The translations under genes and the position numbers were made by a program. From CBDEGU01 sp965238045 (GTDB taxonomy: Bacteria > Acidobacteriota > Terriglobia > Bryobacterales > UBA6623), in assembly GCA_965238045.1 (NCBI GenBank), contig CBDEGU010000010.1, positions 1 to 64,000 of the forward strand: a stretch of 64,000 nucleotides of DNA, written 5' to 3'. Each line of letters opens with the position of its first letter. The first letter of the stretch is position 1. Below the pieces are notes generated by a model. It made no database searches, was not told the DNA's origin, and saw nothing but the letters and a program-made list of their open reading frames with translations. Positions 43,143-52,501 of the stretch are shown one piece after another.

Positions 43143-44590
43143 GAGAGTGTCCCAATCGTAGTTGAGGGTTTGTAGGGCGGCGGCGTAAAAGAGCATTGTA
43201 CTAGGCAGCCTTTGCTGCTGTGGCCTTGGCCGGATTGAGGATGGCGTCGAGCATCCACAGATCCTTGTAACCCATGATCTTGCGGAAGCTTTTCTCGGTA
43301 TCGAGGAATGCAGCCGTGGCCCAGCGACACACCATGGCCGCGTCCTTCCAGCGGGTCACTCGCCGCGTTCTCCGCCGCACCCCGGCGTTAGGAGACTCGA
43401 CGATGTTCGTCGTCGCCAGGCAGCGATGCAGCGACGGCGGCGCACCCAGGCGGTTGATGGTGAAACACTCCTCCATGCCTTCGCGCAAACTCACCGCCGC
43501 CTCGGGCCAGTCACCCTCGTACCACTGGGCTAGCTTCTCCAGCCGCGCTTGTCCATCTTGGGCTCCCAGCCGCCAGGCGGCCCGGATCGCCGCTTTGGCC
43601 TGATCGCGCTCGGCCTTAGGCAGCCGCTCGACGACATTGCGCAGCTTGTGAGCACGGCAGCGCTGCACCGGAACTTTGCCGAAGACCCGCCGCACCGCCG
43701 CCCGCAGGGCCTTCGATCCATCGAGCACGAAGAGCCTGTTTTTCTCCGTCGATACTCCCCGCTCGACCATGCCCCTCAGCAAGTCTTCGGCGGCGGCTGT
43801 GCTCTCAGTGGCGGCGTGCTGCAATCCCAGCACATGTTTGTTGCCCTGACGGTCTACGCCCACCGCTGCAAGCACTACATGATCTGCGAAGATCAAACCG
43901 TCCACGTAGATCACCAGCAGATCCAACTCATCCAGGCGCCGCGTGAGCACTTCGTCGATGCTCTTTTCGGCGGCCTCGACTGCCTCCCGGCTGACGGCGG
44001 ATTTCGACACCCCGGCCGTGCCGGCCATTGCGCCAATCACCCCGGCATAGTTGCGCGTCGAGACGCCCTTCATCAGAATGTCGAGCATGCGCGCGCCGAG
44101 GCGTTCGTCGTCCTGCATCGCTTCGTAAGCGGGCACTTTGACCTCGCCGCCGGAGCGTTTGCGCAGTCTGGGTTTGCTGACGCGCAGTTTGCGGTTGCTG
44201 AGCTTGACGCGACCGGGCTGGCGGCCCCAGCGGACCACATCGCCGCGGCGCTTCTTGCCGGGCTGGGAAAGTTTTCCACCGGTAACTTGCTGCGCCGACA
44301 GTTCCAGCACGGCTTGAATGGCGGCGCGGCCGGTGACGTCGATAACCTCGTCGACGGCTCCGCGGCACTGCTCGACCAGTTCAACCAAGGGCAGCATGAG
44401 TTGGGAGTTTTGGCTGAGCAGGCGGGTGAGGTCGTTGGGGCTGACTGGCTGTTGCTTCGCGGAATCCAGAATGTGATATCGTTTCTTCACGGCGGTTCTC
44501 CTTTGTGGTGAAAGGTTTGCTCGATTCTCTCAGAGAACCGGGCTTGAGAACCGCCGCCCTTCCACCTTCAACTAGATTCGGGACAATCTC
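43143..44590 (-). mobile_element. IS256-family insertion sequence, copy 5 (intact)
   Basis: 1,448 bp with the standard ends and a perfect target duplication CGATTCTG at 43135-43142 and 44591-44598. The duplicated bases are codons 2-5 of the PilZ/J-domain gene, whose original ATG is at 43130-43132. Confidence 0.97.
43201..44490 (-). CDS. IS256-family (Mutator) transposase
   Basis: 429 residues, identical to the copy at 10628-11917, with Asp197, Asp257 and Glu365 intact. It reads away from the PilZ/J-domain gene. GTG start with AAAGGAG. Confidence 0.96.
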   Translation of the reverse strand: MKKRYHILDSAKQQPVSPNDLTRLLSQNSQLMLPLVELVEQCRGAVDEVIDVTGRAAIQAVLELSAQQVTGGKLSQPGKKRRGDVVRWGRQPGRVKLSNRKLRVSKPRLRKRSGGEVKVPAYEAMQDDERLGARMLDILMKGVSTRNYAGVIGAMAGTAGVSKSAVSREAVEAAEKSIDEVLTRRLDELDLLVIYVDGLIFADHVVLAAVGVDRQGNKHVLGLQHAATESTAAAEDLLRGMVERGVSTEKNRLFVLDGSKALRAAVRRVFGKVPVQRCRAHKLRNVVERLPKAERDQAKAAIRAAWRLGAQDGQARLEKLAQWYEGDWPEAAVSLREGMEECFTINRLGAPPSLHRCLATTNIVESPNAGVRRRTRRVTRWKDAAMVCRWATAAFLDTEKSFRKIMGYKDLWMLDAILNPAKATAAKAA

Positions 44591-45545
44591 CGATTCTGTC
44601 TCAGATAGAGGGGCGCGCTACGTTCCCCGGAACGACAAGCCCGTGTCGGGCCAGGTTCATATTGTCTCTCGGGATGCGAGCGGATTGGAGCGCATCGCAG
44701 CCGCGCGGCTCGTGGATGTCAGCGGCTTTGGCGTGGAAATCGAAATGGAGAGCCCCCTCGATAAGAATTTGCGCGTCACCGTCGCGAATCTTGGTGATCG
44801 CGATGGACTCAGCGAGAGGATCGCCCAGGTTATGCACTGCCGCTTTTTCGGACAGGGGATCTATCGCATCGGACTGGCCTTCGAGGCCCAAGAACAGCCG
44901 GCCAAGACGCGCTCCCCCGGCGTAGCGGCGGAACAAGAGAAGTCACCCAGCGAGGACACAGCCGCAGATGACATAGCCGCCGAGGACACGGAGTTTGGCG
45001 ACTATTACGAAGTTCTGCAAGTCAGCCCCCTGGCCCATCCCGACACCATTCAGCGTGTCTACCAGCTGCTTGCCCAGCGATATCATCCCGACAACGCTAG
45101 CACGGGCAGCGCGGAGCTCTTCCACAATCTGTTGGAGGCATACCGCGTTTTGAGTGATCCGGAACAGCGCGCCGCCTACGATACACGATATTCCGAGCAA
45201 AAGGAGTTGCGCTGGCAAGTTTTCGCCGGGTCGGCGGACGAAGGTGACGACGATTACCGGATTCGCATGGCGATTCTCTCGGCCCTCTACCTGGTTCGCC
45301 GCACCCAACCTGACGAGCCGGGCATGCGGGCTGGGGAGCTAGAGAGCCTGCTCGGCTGTCCCCCCGAGCATCTTGAATTCAGTCTCTGGTATTTGTTCCA
45401 AAGAGGTCTCATCTCTCGGGCCGAGAACGGACGCCTCTCGATCACCCCCGACGGTGTGGACGCCTCGCTGGATTCTGGAGAGCCCCTCGAAGATGACGCG
45501 CTGAGCGTGGCGGGCGACGGCGCGGCGCACGAAAGCAACACCTAG
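44505..45545 (+). CDS. PilZ / J-domain / winged-helix-like protein, 5' end replaced by IS256
   Basis: The native part begins at DSVSDRGARYVPR (44592). About residues 45-135 form a PilZ-like barrel (VHIVSRDASGLERIAAARLVDVSGFGVEIEME ... YRIGLAFEA). An acidic linker follows, then a J-domain (DYYEVLQVSPLAHPDTIQRVYQLLAQRYHPDNAS, with HPD, and EAYRVLSDPEQRAAYDTRY) and a C-terminal winged-helix-like part (AILSALYLVRRTQPDEPGMRAGELESLLGCPPEHLEFSLWYLFQRGLISR). The first 29 codons (from GTG 44505) belong to the IS256 left end. Before insertion the protein would have started MGDSVSDRG. It may be a c-di-GMP-responsive Hsp70 co-chaperone; function not established. Confidence 0.75.
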   Translation: MVKGLLDSLREPGLRTAALPPSTRFGTISDSVSDRGARYVPRNDKPVSGQVHIVSRDASGLERIAAARLVDVSGFGVEIEMESPLDKNLRVTVANLGDRDGLSERIAQVMHCRFFGQGIYRIGLAFEAQEQPAKTRSPGVAAEQEKSPSEDTAADDIAAEDTEFGDYYEVLQVSPLAHPDTIQRVYQLLAQRYHPDNASTGSAELFHNLLEAYRVLSDPEQRAAYDTRYSEQKELRWQVFAGSADEGDDDYRIRMAILSALYLVRRTQPDEPGMRAGELESLLGCPPEHLEFSLWYLFQRGLISRAENGRLSITPDGVDASLDSGEPLEDDALSVAGDGAAHESNT

Positions 45546-45624
45546 CCCCAATACTCTTCACTTAGTGTATTATCCTAATGCATCTGGAGAAGCCGATGCG
45601 GCCTCGGGGCAGTGGGCCGCGGGG

Positions 45625-47072
45625 GAGATTGTCCCGAATCTAGTTGAAGGTGGAAGGGCGACGGTTCTCAAGCCCGGTTCTCTGAGAGAATCGAGCAAAC
45701 CTTTCACCACAAAGGAGAACCGCCGTGAAGAAACGATATCACATTCTGGATTCCGCGAAGCAACAGCCAGTCAGCCCCAACGACCTCACCCGCCTGCTCA
45801 GCCAAAACTCCCAACTCATGCTGCCCTTGGTTGAACTGGTCGAGCAGTGCCGCGGAGCCGTCGACGAGGTTATCGACGTCACCGGCCGCGCCGCCATTCA
45901 AGCCGTGCTGGAACTGTCGGCGCAGCAAGTTACCGGTGGAAAACTTTCCCAGCCCGGCAAGAAGCGCCGCGGCGATGTGGTCCGCTGGGGCCGCCAGCCC
46001 GGTCGCGTCAAGCTCAGCAACCGCAAACTGCGCGTCAGCAAACCCAGACTGCGCAAACGCTCCGGCGGCGAGGTCAAAGTGCCCGCTTACGAGGCGATGC
46101 AGGACGACGAACGCCTCGGCGCGCGCATGCTCGACATTCTGATGAAGGGCGTCTCGACGCGCAACTATGCCGGGGTGATTGGCGCAATGGCCGGCACGGC
46201 CGGGGTGTCGAAATCCGCCGTCAGCCGGGAGGCAGTCGAGGCCGCCGAAAAGAGCATCGACGAAGTGCTCACGCGGCGCCTGGATGAGTTGGATCTGCTG
46301 GTGATCTACGTGGACGGTTTGATCTTCGCAGATCATGTAGTGCTTGCAGCGGTGGGCGTAGACCGTCAGGGCAACAAACATGTGCTGGGATTGCAGCACG
46401 CCGCCACTGAGAGCACAGCCGCCGCCGAAGACTTGCTGAGGGGCATGGTCGAGCGGGGAGTATCGACGGAGAAAAACAGGCTCTTCGTGCTCGATGGATC
46501 GAAGGCCCTGCGGGCGGCGGTGCGGCGGGTCTTCGGCAAAGTTCCGGTGCAGCGCTGCCGTGCTCACAAGCTGCGCAATGTCGTCGAGCGGCTGCCTAAG
46601 GCCGAGCGCGATCAGGCCAAAGCGGCGATCCGGGCCGCCTGGCGGCTGGGAGCCCAAGATGGACAAGCGCGGCTGGAGAAGCTAGCCCAGTGGTACGAGG
46701 GTGACTGGCCCGAGGCGGCGGTGAGTTTGCGCGAAGGCATGGAGGAGTGTTTCACCATCAACCGCCTGGGTGCGCCGCCGTCGCTGCATCGCTGCCTGGC
46801 GACGACGAACATCGTCGAGTCTCCTAACGCCGGGGTGCGGCGGAGAACGCGGCGAGTGACCCGCTGGAAGGACGCGGCCATGGTGTGTCGCTGGGCCACG
46901 GCTGCATTCCTCGATACCGAGAAAAGCTTCCGCAAGATCATGGGTTACAAGGATCTGTGGATGCTCGACGCCATCCTCAATCCGGCCAAGGCCACAGCAG
47001 CAAAGGCTGCCTAGTACAATGCTCTTTTACGCCGCCGCCCTACAAACCCTCAACTACGATTGGGACACTCTC
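45625..47072 (+). mobile_element. IS256-family insertion sequence, copy 6 (intact)
   Basis: 1,448 bp with perfect target duplication CCGCGGGG at 45617-45624 and 47073-47080. It lies inside the 3' end of the IS4 transposase and in opposite orientation to copy 5, so the PilZ/J-domain gene is bracketed by two inverted IS256 copies. Confidence 0.97.
45725..47014 (+). CDS. IS256-family (Mutator) transposase
   Basis: 429 residues, identical in protein to copies 2 and 5, with at least one silent difference (GAG for GAA at Glu123). Catalytic Asp197, Asp257 and Glu365 are intact. GTG start with AAAGGAG. Confidence 0.96.
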   Translation: MKKRYHILDSAKQQPVSPNDLTRLLSQNSQLMLPLVELVEQCRGAVDEVIDVTGRAAIQAVLELSAQQVTGGKLSQPGKKRRGDVVRWGRQPGRVKLSNRKLRVSKPRLRKRSGGEVKVPAYEAMQDDERLGARMLDILMKGVSTRNYAGVIGAMAGTAGVSKSAVSREAVEAAEKSIDEVLTRRLDELDLLVIYVDGLIFADHVVLAAVGVDRQGNKHVLGLQHAATESTAAAEDLLRGMVERGVSTEKNRLFVLDGSKALRAAVRRVFGKVPVQRCRAHKLRNVVERLPKAERDQAKAAIRAAWRLGAQDGQARLEKLAQWYEGDWPEAAVSLREGMEECFTINRLGAPPSLHRCLATTNIVESPNAGVRRRTRRVTRWKDAAMVCRWATAAFLDTEKSFRKIMGYKDLWMLDAILNPAKATAAKAA

Positions 47073-48636
47073 CCGCGGGGCCGCATCTTGTAGCTGCTCA
47101 TCTTGCGCTTGACCCCGCGTGGCCGCCGCATGCCGCGGCTCGATTTCACGCGTTCGTCAAGCAACTCGCTCAATACCGCCTCATGAAACGCGCTTTTGTC
47201 CCGAGGGGGGCATAGCGACCGCTTGGGTCATCTTGCGCCGTACCACCCGCACCGCATGCAGATACGAGAGCCGGTCGGGGTCCCGGTCGACGCGCAGGGC
47301 CGCTTCGTGCATCAACCCGCGAATGGCGAAATGCGCCATCAATAGCCCGTAAAACTCCTGCCGCACCAGCTCCGGCGTCTTGCTGCGCAGCACGATGCGC
47401 GCCCCGCGCAAATGCGTCTTAAGCTCGTCCAGGGCGCTTTCGATTTTCCAGCGCTCGCCATACAGCGCCGCCAGTTCTTGGGCCGGCGCCTCCCGCGGAT
47501 CCAGGATCGTCGTCACCAGGCGATAGAACTCCTCGGCCCCTTCGATGCCTTCCAGAACATATTCGATGACGCGCACCTCGATCGGCGAGCGCCCTTGGCG
47601 CCGGTCCCTTTCCGAGGCGTACAGCGCACCGCGGTAGGAGCCGTCGGCGAAGCGCTCGGCCACTTCCAAACGCAAATGTTTCTTGGCCCTCCACAGCATC
47701 TGGGCCCCCGTTTCGCTGGCTTGCCGCCAGAGCTGGTAGCCGAGAAAGTTGCGGCCGGCCAAGCAAAGCATGTCCTTTTCCAGAGCCGGCAACACCTCCT
47801 TGGTAAGCGTGATCTCGCCCGTTGCATACGGACCCATGCGGCTGCCAAAGAGCACATGCGTGCCGTTTTCCAGCAACGAGACGAAACGCAACTGAGGAAA
47901 CGCGCTCCCCCCTCGGGAGGCGCCCGGATACCCGAACGCCTCCCGGTTGGCGGCCTGATCGGCGACATCGAGCGTCGAGCCGTCGAGCGACACCAGCCGC
48001 CAGTTTCGATAAAAGGACCCGCGTGTCTTCTTTGTCGCCAAGGGCCGCACCAGCTCGTCGTGCAGCTTCTCGAGCGGTTCGGCGCCGAGCCGCGAGCGAG
48101 CCTGCGAGATCCCCGCATCCCCCACCAATCTCGGCGGCGCCCCCACTTCCGAGAGCCAGTCCAAACCTTCCAGCAAGCAACGCAGCACCTCGCGGTAGGA
48201 CGACTGCATATACAGCGCCAGCGCGATCACGTAATAGACGACCACGTGCGCCGGCAGGTCGCGCTGCCGGCGAGAAGTCTTGCCGCTCTGGCGCAAGACG
48301 CGATCGACGGCCGGGCGCGGAAACCATCGCGCGATCACCCCCAAGCTGATAAAGTCGGTAATACGACTGCCGGGTGGCAGCACTCCTAAGGTTCGAGCCA
48401 TCCTGGGCCTCCTGTTCTTCTAGAACAGTTTGCCACACTTTATCTATTAAGTGAAGAGTATTGATCCTAGCCCGGCGCCGTCGCGTCTCCGACACATCTG
48501 CATCATTTTGAGGCATGCTCCCCTAATTACTCCGCAACCCGGCAGCGCTCCGCCGCGCGTTTTGGGGGATACTCTTAGCATGTGAATGAACGGCACGCGC
48601 TAGCCCGCGGGACGGGCAGGCGGCCAAGGAGTCAAC

Positions 48637-49899
48637 ATGCACATCGATCGAAGGGACTTTCTGGCGGGCGCGGCGGGCCTGGGCTCCGGCTCGCTGTTCG
48701 GATGCGGCCCGCCGGATTCCGATACCAGCAGCAGCGACCTCACCGCCGAGAACGCCAGCTTCGAGACCGCGCGCGAAGCTTTCCCGTGGGCCCAACAGCA
48801 GACCTATCTCAACAACGCCGGACGGCACCCCTGCGGCATTCACGCTGTCGAAGCCTCGCGGCGATACCTCGAATCCATTCTTGAAGGTCCTGGAGAGGAA
48901 CGGCGAGGCTTCGGGTCGCCGAGACTGAAGGAAGTCAAGTCTCTCTACGGCGAATTGATCCACGCCGAACCCGAGGAGATTGTTTTCGTCCAGAGCACGC
49001 TGGTTGGCGAGAATCTGGTGGCGCTTGGTCTCGGACTGCATTCGGGCAAGGGCAATGTCGTTACGGACGAGCTGCACTACCACGGCGGGGCCTACATCTA
49101 TCGCAGGCTGCAAGCGGCGGGCCTCGAACTGCGCGTCATCAAGCAGAAAGATTGGCAGGTTCCGGTCGAAGAATACGAGCGCGTGATTGACGACGACACC
49201 AAGCTTGTCGCGATGACGCTGGTTTCCAACATTAACGGCTACTTGTTCGATTCGAAAGCCGTGAGCGACATCGCGCACGCGCACGGCGCGTATCTCTACG
49301 CCGACGTCGTCCAGGCCGCCGGCTGCATCCCGCTGGATGTACGCGCCATGGGCATCGACTTCTGTTCGGCCTCCACCTACAAGTGGCTGATGGGACTGCG
49401 GGGCATGGGCTTGTTTTATGTCCGGGAAGAGTTGCAAGGCGATGTGCTCAAGCCCATGATGTACGGGGACAAACAGTACGACGATTTTCAGTATCACTAT
49501 TTCCCGGGCAGTCCTCCTGGAGATGAGGGCATCAGTCTTACGGAGAGGACCGGTGGCGCGATGTATGAGGTGGGCAATGTGGCGAGCATCGCCGGACCGG
49601 CGCAAGAGCAGGCGCTGAAATACATTTTGAAGCTGGGTGTTGACAATATTCTGGCGCACGCCAAGCCGCTTTGCGAGCGGCTGATCGAGGAGCTTCCGCG
49701 TTTAGGATATCCCTCGATAACGCCGGCTGGCTCGCCGACGCCCATCGCGGCATTTCTGGTGGACAACCCGGAGGAAACCCAAACGAAGCTGAAGAAAGCG
49801 AATGTCGTCGCCAAGGTCAAGTGGCGCCAGATGCGCATTTCGCCCTCTGTCTTCAACGCGGATGAAGATATTGACCGATTGCTGGATGCGCTATCCTAG
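48637..49899 (+). CDS. Tat-exported class V aminotransferase-like protein
   Basis: 420 residues. Leader MHIDRRDFLAGAAGLGSGSLFGCGPPD combines a twin-arginine motif with a possible lipobox (LFGC). The body is a fold-type I PLP enzyme of aminotransferase class V / cysteine desulfurase type: TYLNNAGRHPCGIH, VFVQSTLVGENLVALGLGL, VAMTLVSNINGYLFD, YLYADVVQAAGCIPLDV and ASTYKWLMGLRGMGLFYV with the PLP lysine. Related proteins include isopenicillin-N-epimerase-like enzymes. It is exported, so it is not the housekeeping desulfurase. It heads a run of exported enzymes with a 64-bp gap to the next gene. Confidence 0.82.
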   Translation: MHIDRRDFLAGAAGLGSGSLFGCGPPDSDTSSSDLTAENASFETAREAFPWAQQQTYLNNAGRHPCGIHAVEASRRYLESILEGPGEERRGFGSPRLKEVKSLYGELIHAEPEEIVFVQSTLVGENLVALGLGLHSGKGNVVTDELHYHGGAYIYRRLQAAGLELRVIKQKDWQVPVEEYERVIDDDTKLVAMTLVSNINGYLFDSKAVSDIAHAHGAYLYADVVQAAGCIPLDVRAMGIDFCSASTYKWLMGLRGMGLFYVREELQGDVLKPMMYGDKQYDDFQYHYFPGSPPGDEGISLTERTGGAMYEVGNVASIAGPAQEQALKYILKLGVDNILAHAKPLCERLIEELPRLGYPSITPAGSPTPIAAFLVDNPEETQTKLKKANVVAKVKWRQMRISPSVFNADEDIDRLLDALS

Positions 49900-49963
49900 C
49901 AGTCCTCCGCGGATGCAAACCCCGCTTAGGGGTCAACCTTTCACAGGAATCGAGAGAGTCATC

Positions 49964-52474
49964 ATGAAGAAACTCATTGCCGCTGTCGCCGTGCTGCTGT
50001 CGTTCGCCGTCACGGTTCCCCTGCTCGCGCAGTTCCCGGCCAAAGGCTCGTTCGCCGGCGGGTACATGTACAGCTTCTACGTTCCACCGACTTCGAGCAC
50101 GCCTTGGCGGCCGGCGTGGTCGCCTGACGGCAAGGAGATCATGTTCTCGATGTCGGGCTCGTTGTGGAAGATCCGCGCCGGCGAAACGACGGCGTACGAG
50201 CTGACCAATAGCACCGGCTATGATTCCGCCCCCGCCTGGTCGCCCGACGGACGCTGGGTCGCCTATACGAACGAAGACCAGCAGGGAGTTAACTTGCGAT
50301 TGCTCAATGTCGCGACGGGCGAAACCGAGCCCATCACTAGCGGCGACCGTCTCACGCTCGATCCGGTTTGGTCGCCCGACGGCAGCACGCTCGCCTACAC
50401 GCGCAATGAGCCTGTTGGCCGCTACCACGTCTATGCACGTTCGTTCGACAATGGCTCGTTCGGCGAGCCGCGGCGCATCACCGAACCCAATAGTTTCGGC
50501 CGCTCCCGCCTCTACTTCGGCGCGAACGATGACCATATTCAGCCGACGTTTTCGCCCGACGGCAAGGAGATCATTTTAGTCTCGAACCGGGGCATCACGC
50601 TGGGTTCGGGGGCCGTGTGGCGGGCGCCGTTCGAGGCCGACGCCATGTCGAAAGCGAAACGCATCCTGCGAGAGGAGACTCTCTATCGCACCAAGCCGCA
50701 ATGGTCGCCCGACGGCGCGCGCATTCTCTACTCTTCCCATCGCGGAAGCCAGTACGACAATCTCTACCTGCTGCCGGCCGAAGGCGGCGAGCCGTATCAG
50801 ATCACGCGAGATGACTGGGACCATTTCGATCCGGCCTGGTCGCCGGACGGCGAGTGGATCGTCTATGTGTCCAATGAGCATGGACTCAGCGATCTCCGGC
50901 TGCTGAAAACGTTTGGCGGGCTGGAGAAGAAGATCGAAATTCGCCGCCGCGTCTACCGCCGTCCGATGGGCAAGCTCAAAGTGATTGTCAAGGACGCGGC
51001 GACCGGCAAGCCGACGGAATCGCGTATCCACATGAGGGCGGCGGACGGCAAGACGTACGCCCCTGCGAACGCCTATCACCGGGTCTCGGGACGCGCTTCC
51101 CGCAACGAGTTCTTTCACGCCGAGGGAGAGTTTACCGTCGATGTGCCGGTCGGCGATCTGGTTCTCGAAGCGGTCAAGGGAATCGAATACTGGCCCTCGC
51201 GGGGCAACTTCTACGTTCATCCCAAAGGCGTTACGATCGTCGAGCTTACGCTCCGGCGCATGACGGACATGAATGCCCTGGGCTGGTGGAGCGGCAGCGA
51301 CCACGTTCATATGAATTACGGCGGCAATCTCCACAACACGCCGGAATACATGATGTTTGAAGCGCGCGCCGAGGATCTCGACCACATCGGCTGGAAGATC
51401 GCTAACAAGGACAACCGTGTGTTCGACACGCAATATTTTCAGGGGCCGGTTTACAAGTTGTCGAATGGCGAGGAGCTGGTCTCGATCGGCGAGGAATACC
51501 GTCCGGCCTGGTACGGGCACATCAACTTCATCAATCTGACCAAACACCTGATCGTGCCCTTCAGCCTGGCCTATGAGGACACGGCGATCGTAAGCCTTTA
51601 CCCGAGCAACACCGACATGTTCCGGCTCGCCCGCAAGCAAGGCGCCATCGGCGGACATGTACATCCGTTTGGGTCGGACCCTTCGATGAAATCCGCGTAC
51701 CGGGTCGCGCAGACCTATCCGGTCGACGCGGCGCTGGAATCGTTCGAGTACCTGGAAGTTCTTACCAGCGCCGGCCACTACACCAATACGTCGAAGGTCT
51801 GGCACCGCTCACTGAATTGCGGTTTCAAGGTCACGGCGTCGGCTGGCGAGGACTCGATTCTCAACCTCACGGCGACGTCGATTCTGGGATCGAGCCGTGT
51901 CTACGCCTATCTCGGCGACAAGCTTGATTTCGGCCGCTGGGTCGAGGCCTTGCGCAACGGAAATACTTTTGTCACCAATGGCCCGCTGATTCAGTTCGAG
52001 GTCAACGGTGAAATGCCTGGCGGCGAAGTTCATCTGCCTGCCGGCGGCGGTTCGGTGGAGGTGATGGCCACGCTCGAATCGATTGTTCCGGTCGAGAAAT
52101 TCGAGATCATTTTTAATGGGGACGTTGCCGAATCAATCTCGCTGGAGAAGGACAAACAGAAGGCTACTTTCCGCGGGCGGCTTGAGGTCAAGAAAAGCGG
52201 CTGGTACACGCTGCGGGCGATCGGAAGCGGCATCCAGCACCCGATCGACGACAAATATCCGGTCGCCGAAACGAGTCCCGTCTATGTTTACGTGGGGGAC
52301 AAGCCGATCCGCTCGAAAGAAGACGCGGAGTACTTCATCGAGTGGATCGACAACATCACCAAACTATGGGACGAGAACCCGTATTGGCGCTCGGCGGCTG
52401 AGAAGAAGCACGTGCTGGATCAGTTCGCGGAAGCACGAGCGATCTACGTGCGGCGGGCGCAAGAAGCCGAGTAG
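49964..52474 (+). CDS. Exported TolB-propeller / CehA-McbA family hydrolase
   Basis: 836 residues. The signal peptide is MKKLIAAVAVLLSFAVTVPLLA. Residues 45-330 hold six PD40 propeller repeats (PAWSPDGKEIMFS, PAWSPDGRWVAYT, PVWSPDGSTLAYT, PTFSPDGKEIILVS, PQWSPDGARILYSS, PAWSPDGEWIVYV). A small beta domain follows, then a PHP/amidohydrolase-like CehA domain with WWSGSDHVHMNYGGN, DHIGWKIANKDN and AIGGHVHPFGSDP as probable metal-ligand motifs, and a C-terminal beta sandwich. CehA/McbA proteins include carbaryl-type ester hydrolases; most are unassigned. The start is the ATG before the signal peptide; the longer frame upstream overlaps the aminotransferase. Confidence 0.82.
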   Translation: MKKLIAAVAVLLSFAVTVPLLAQFPAKGSFAGGYMYSFYVPPTSSTPWRPAWSPDGKEIMFSMSGSLWKIRAGETTAYELTNSTGYDSAPAWSPDGRWVAYTNEDQQGVNLRLLNVATGETEPITSGDRLTLDPVWSPDGSTLAYTRNEPVGRYHVYARSFDNGSFGEPRRITEPNSFGRSRLYFGANDDHIQPTFSPDGKEIILVSNRGITLGSGAVWRAPFEADAMSKAKRILREETLYRTKPQWSPDGARILYSSHRGSQYDNLYLLPAEGGEPYQITRDDWDHFDPAWSPDGEWIVYVSNEHGLSDLRLLKTFGGLEKKIEIRRRVYRRPMGKLKVIVKDAATGKPTESRIHMRAADGKTYAPANAYHRVSGRASRNEFFHAEGEFTVDVPVGDLVLEAVKGIEYWPSRGNFYVHPKGVTIVELTLRRMTDMNALGWWSGSDHVHMNYGGNLHNTPEYMMFEARAEDLDHIGWKIANKDNRVFDTQYFQGPVYKLSNGEELVSIGEEYRPAWYGHINFINLTKHLIVPFSLAYEDTAIVSLYPSNTDMFRLARKQGAIGGHVHPFGSDPSMKSAYRVAQTYPVDAALESFEYLEVLTSAGHYTNTSKVWHRSLNCGFKVTASAGEDSILNLTATSILGSSRVYAYLGDKLDFGRWVEALRNGNTFVTNGPLIQFEVNGEMPGGEVHLPAGGGSVEVMATLESIVPVEKFEIIFNGDVAESISLEKDKQKATFRGRLEVKKSGWYTLRAIGSGIQHPIDDKYPVAETSPVYVYVGDKPIRSKEDAEYFIEWIDNITKLWDENPYWRSAAEKKHVLDQFAEARAIYVRRAQEAE

Positions 52475-52501
52475 CCGCGAAGCCGGGTAAGGGGGGAGGA
52501 C

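Larger units (their letters stand above)
45562..48401 (-). pseudogene. IS4-family transposase, frameshifted and interrupted
   Basis: A 406-codon frame (48401-47181) holds the IS4 N-terminal domain (SRITDFISLGVIARWFPRPAVDRVL), a first Asp in RLVSLDGSTLDVAD, and the YREK-like Glu motif LYGERWKIESALDELKTH. Near the end a run of six G (47205-47210, C on the coding strand) shifts the frame. With one base fewer it continues MPPRDKSAFHEAVLSELLDE ... RRPRGVKRKMSSYKMRPRG, enters the IS256 copy, and picks up after it as PLPRGRIGFSRCIRIIH to the stop at 45562. Both lesions fall after the catalytic core. Confidence 0.85.
45549..48463 (-). mobile_element. IS4-family element interrupted by IS256 copy 6
   Basis: Inverted repeats CAATACTCTTCACTTA at 45549 and its inverse ending at 48463. 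Without the inner IS256 and its duplication the element is 1,459 bp. Flanks CACCTAGCCC (45539-45548) and ATCCTAGCCC (48464-48473) agree at 8 of 10 bases, fitting the 10-13 bp duplication of IS4 elements. The left duplicate contains the stop codon of the PilZ/J-domain gene, so the insertion left that protein's end unchanged. Confidence 0.88.

Noticed and set aside
43143..47072. Composite transposon carrying the PilZ/J-domain gene
   Set aside because: Each IS256 copy has its own perfect and different 8-bp target duplication, showing separate insertions.
48523..49659. A 378-codon minus-strand frame
   Set aside because: It lies opposite the class V aminotransferase, whose PLP motifs are on the plus strand.
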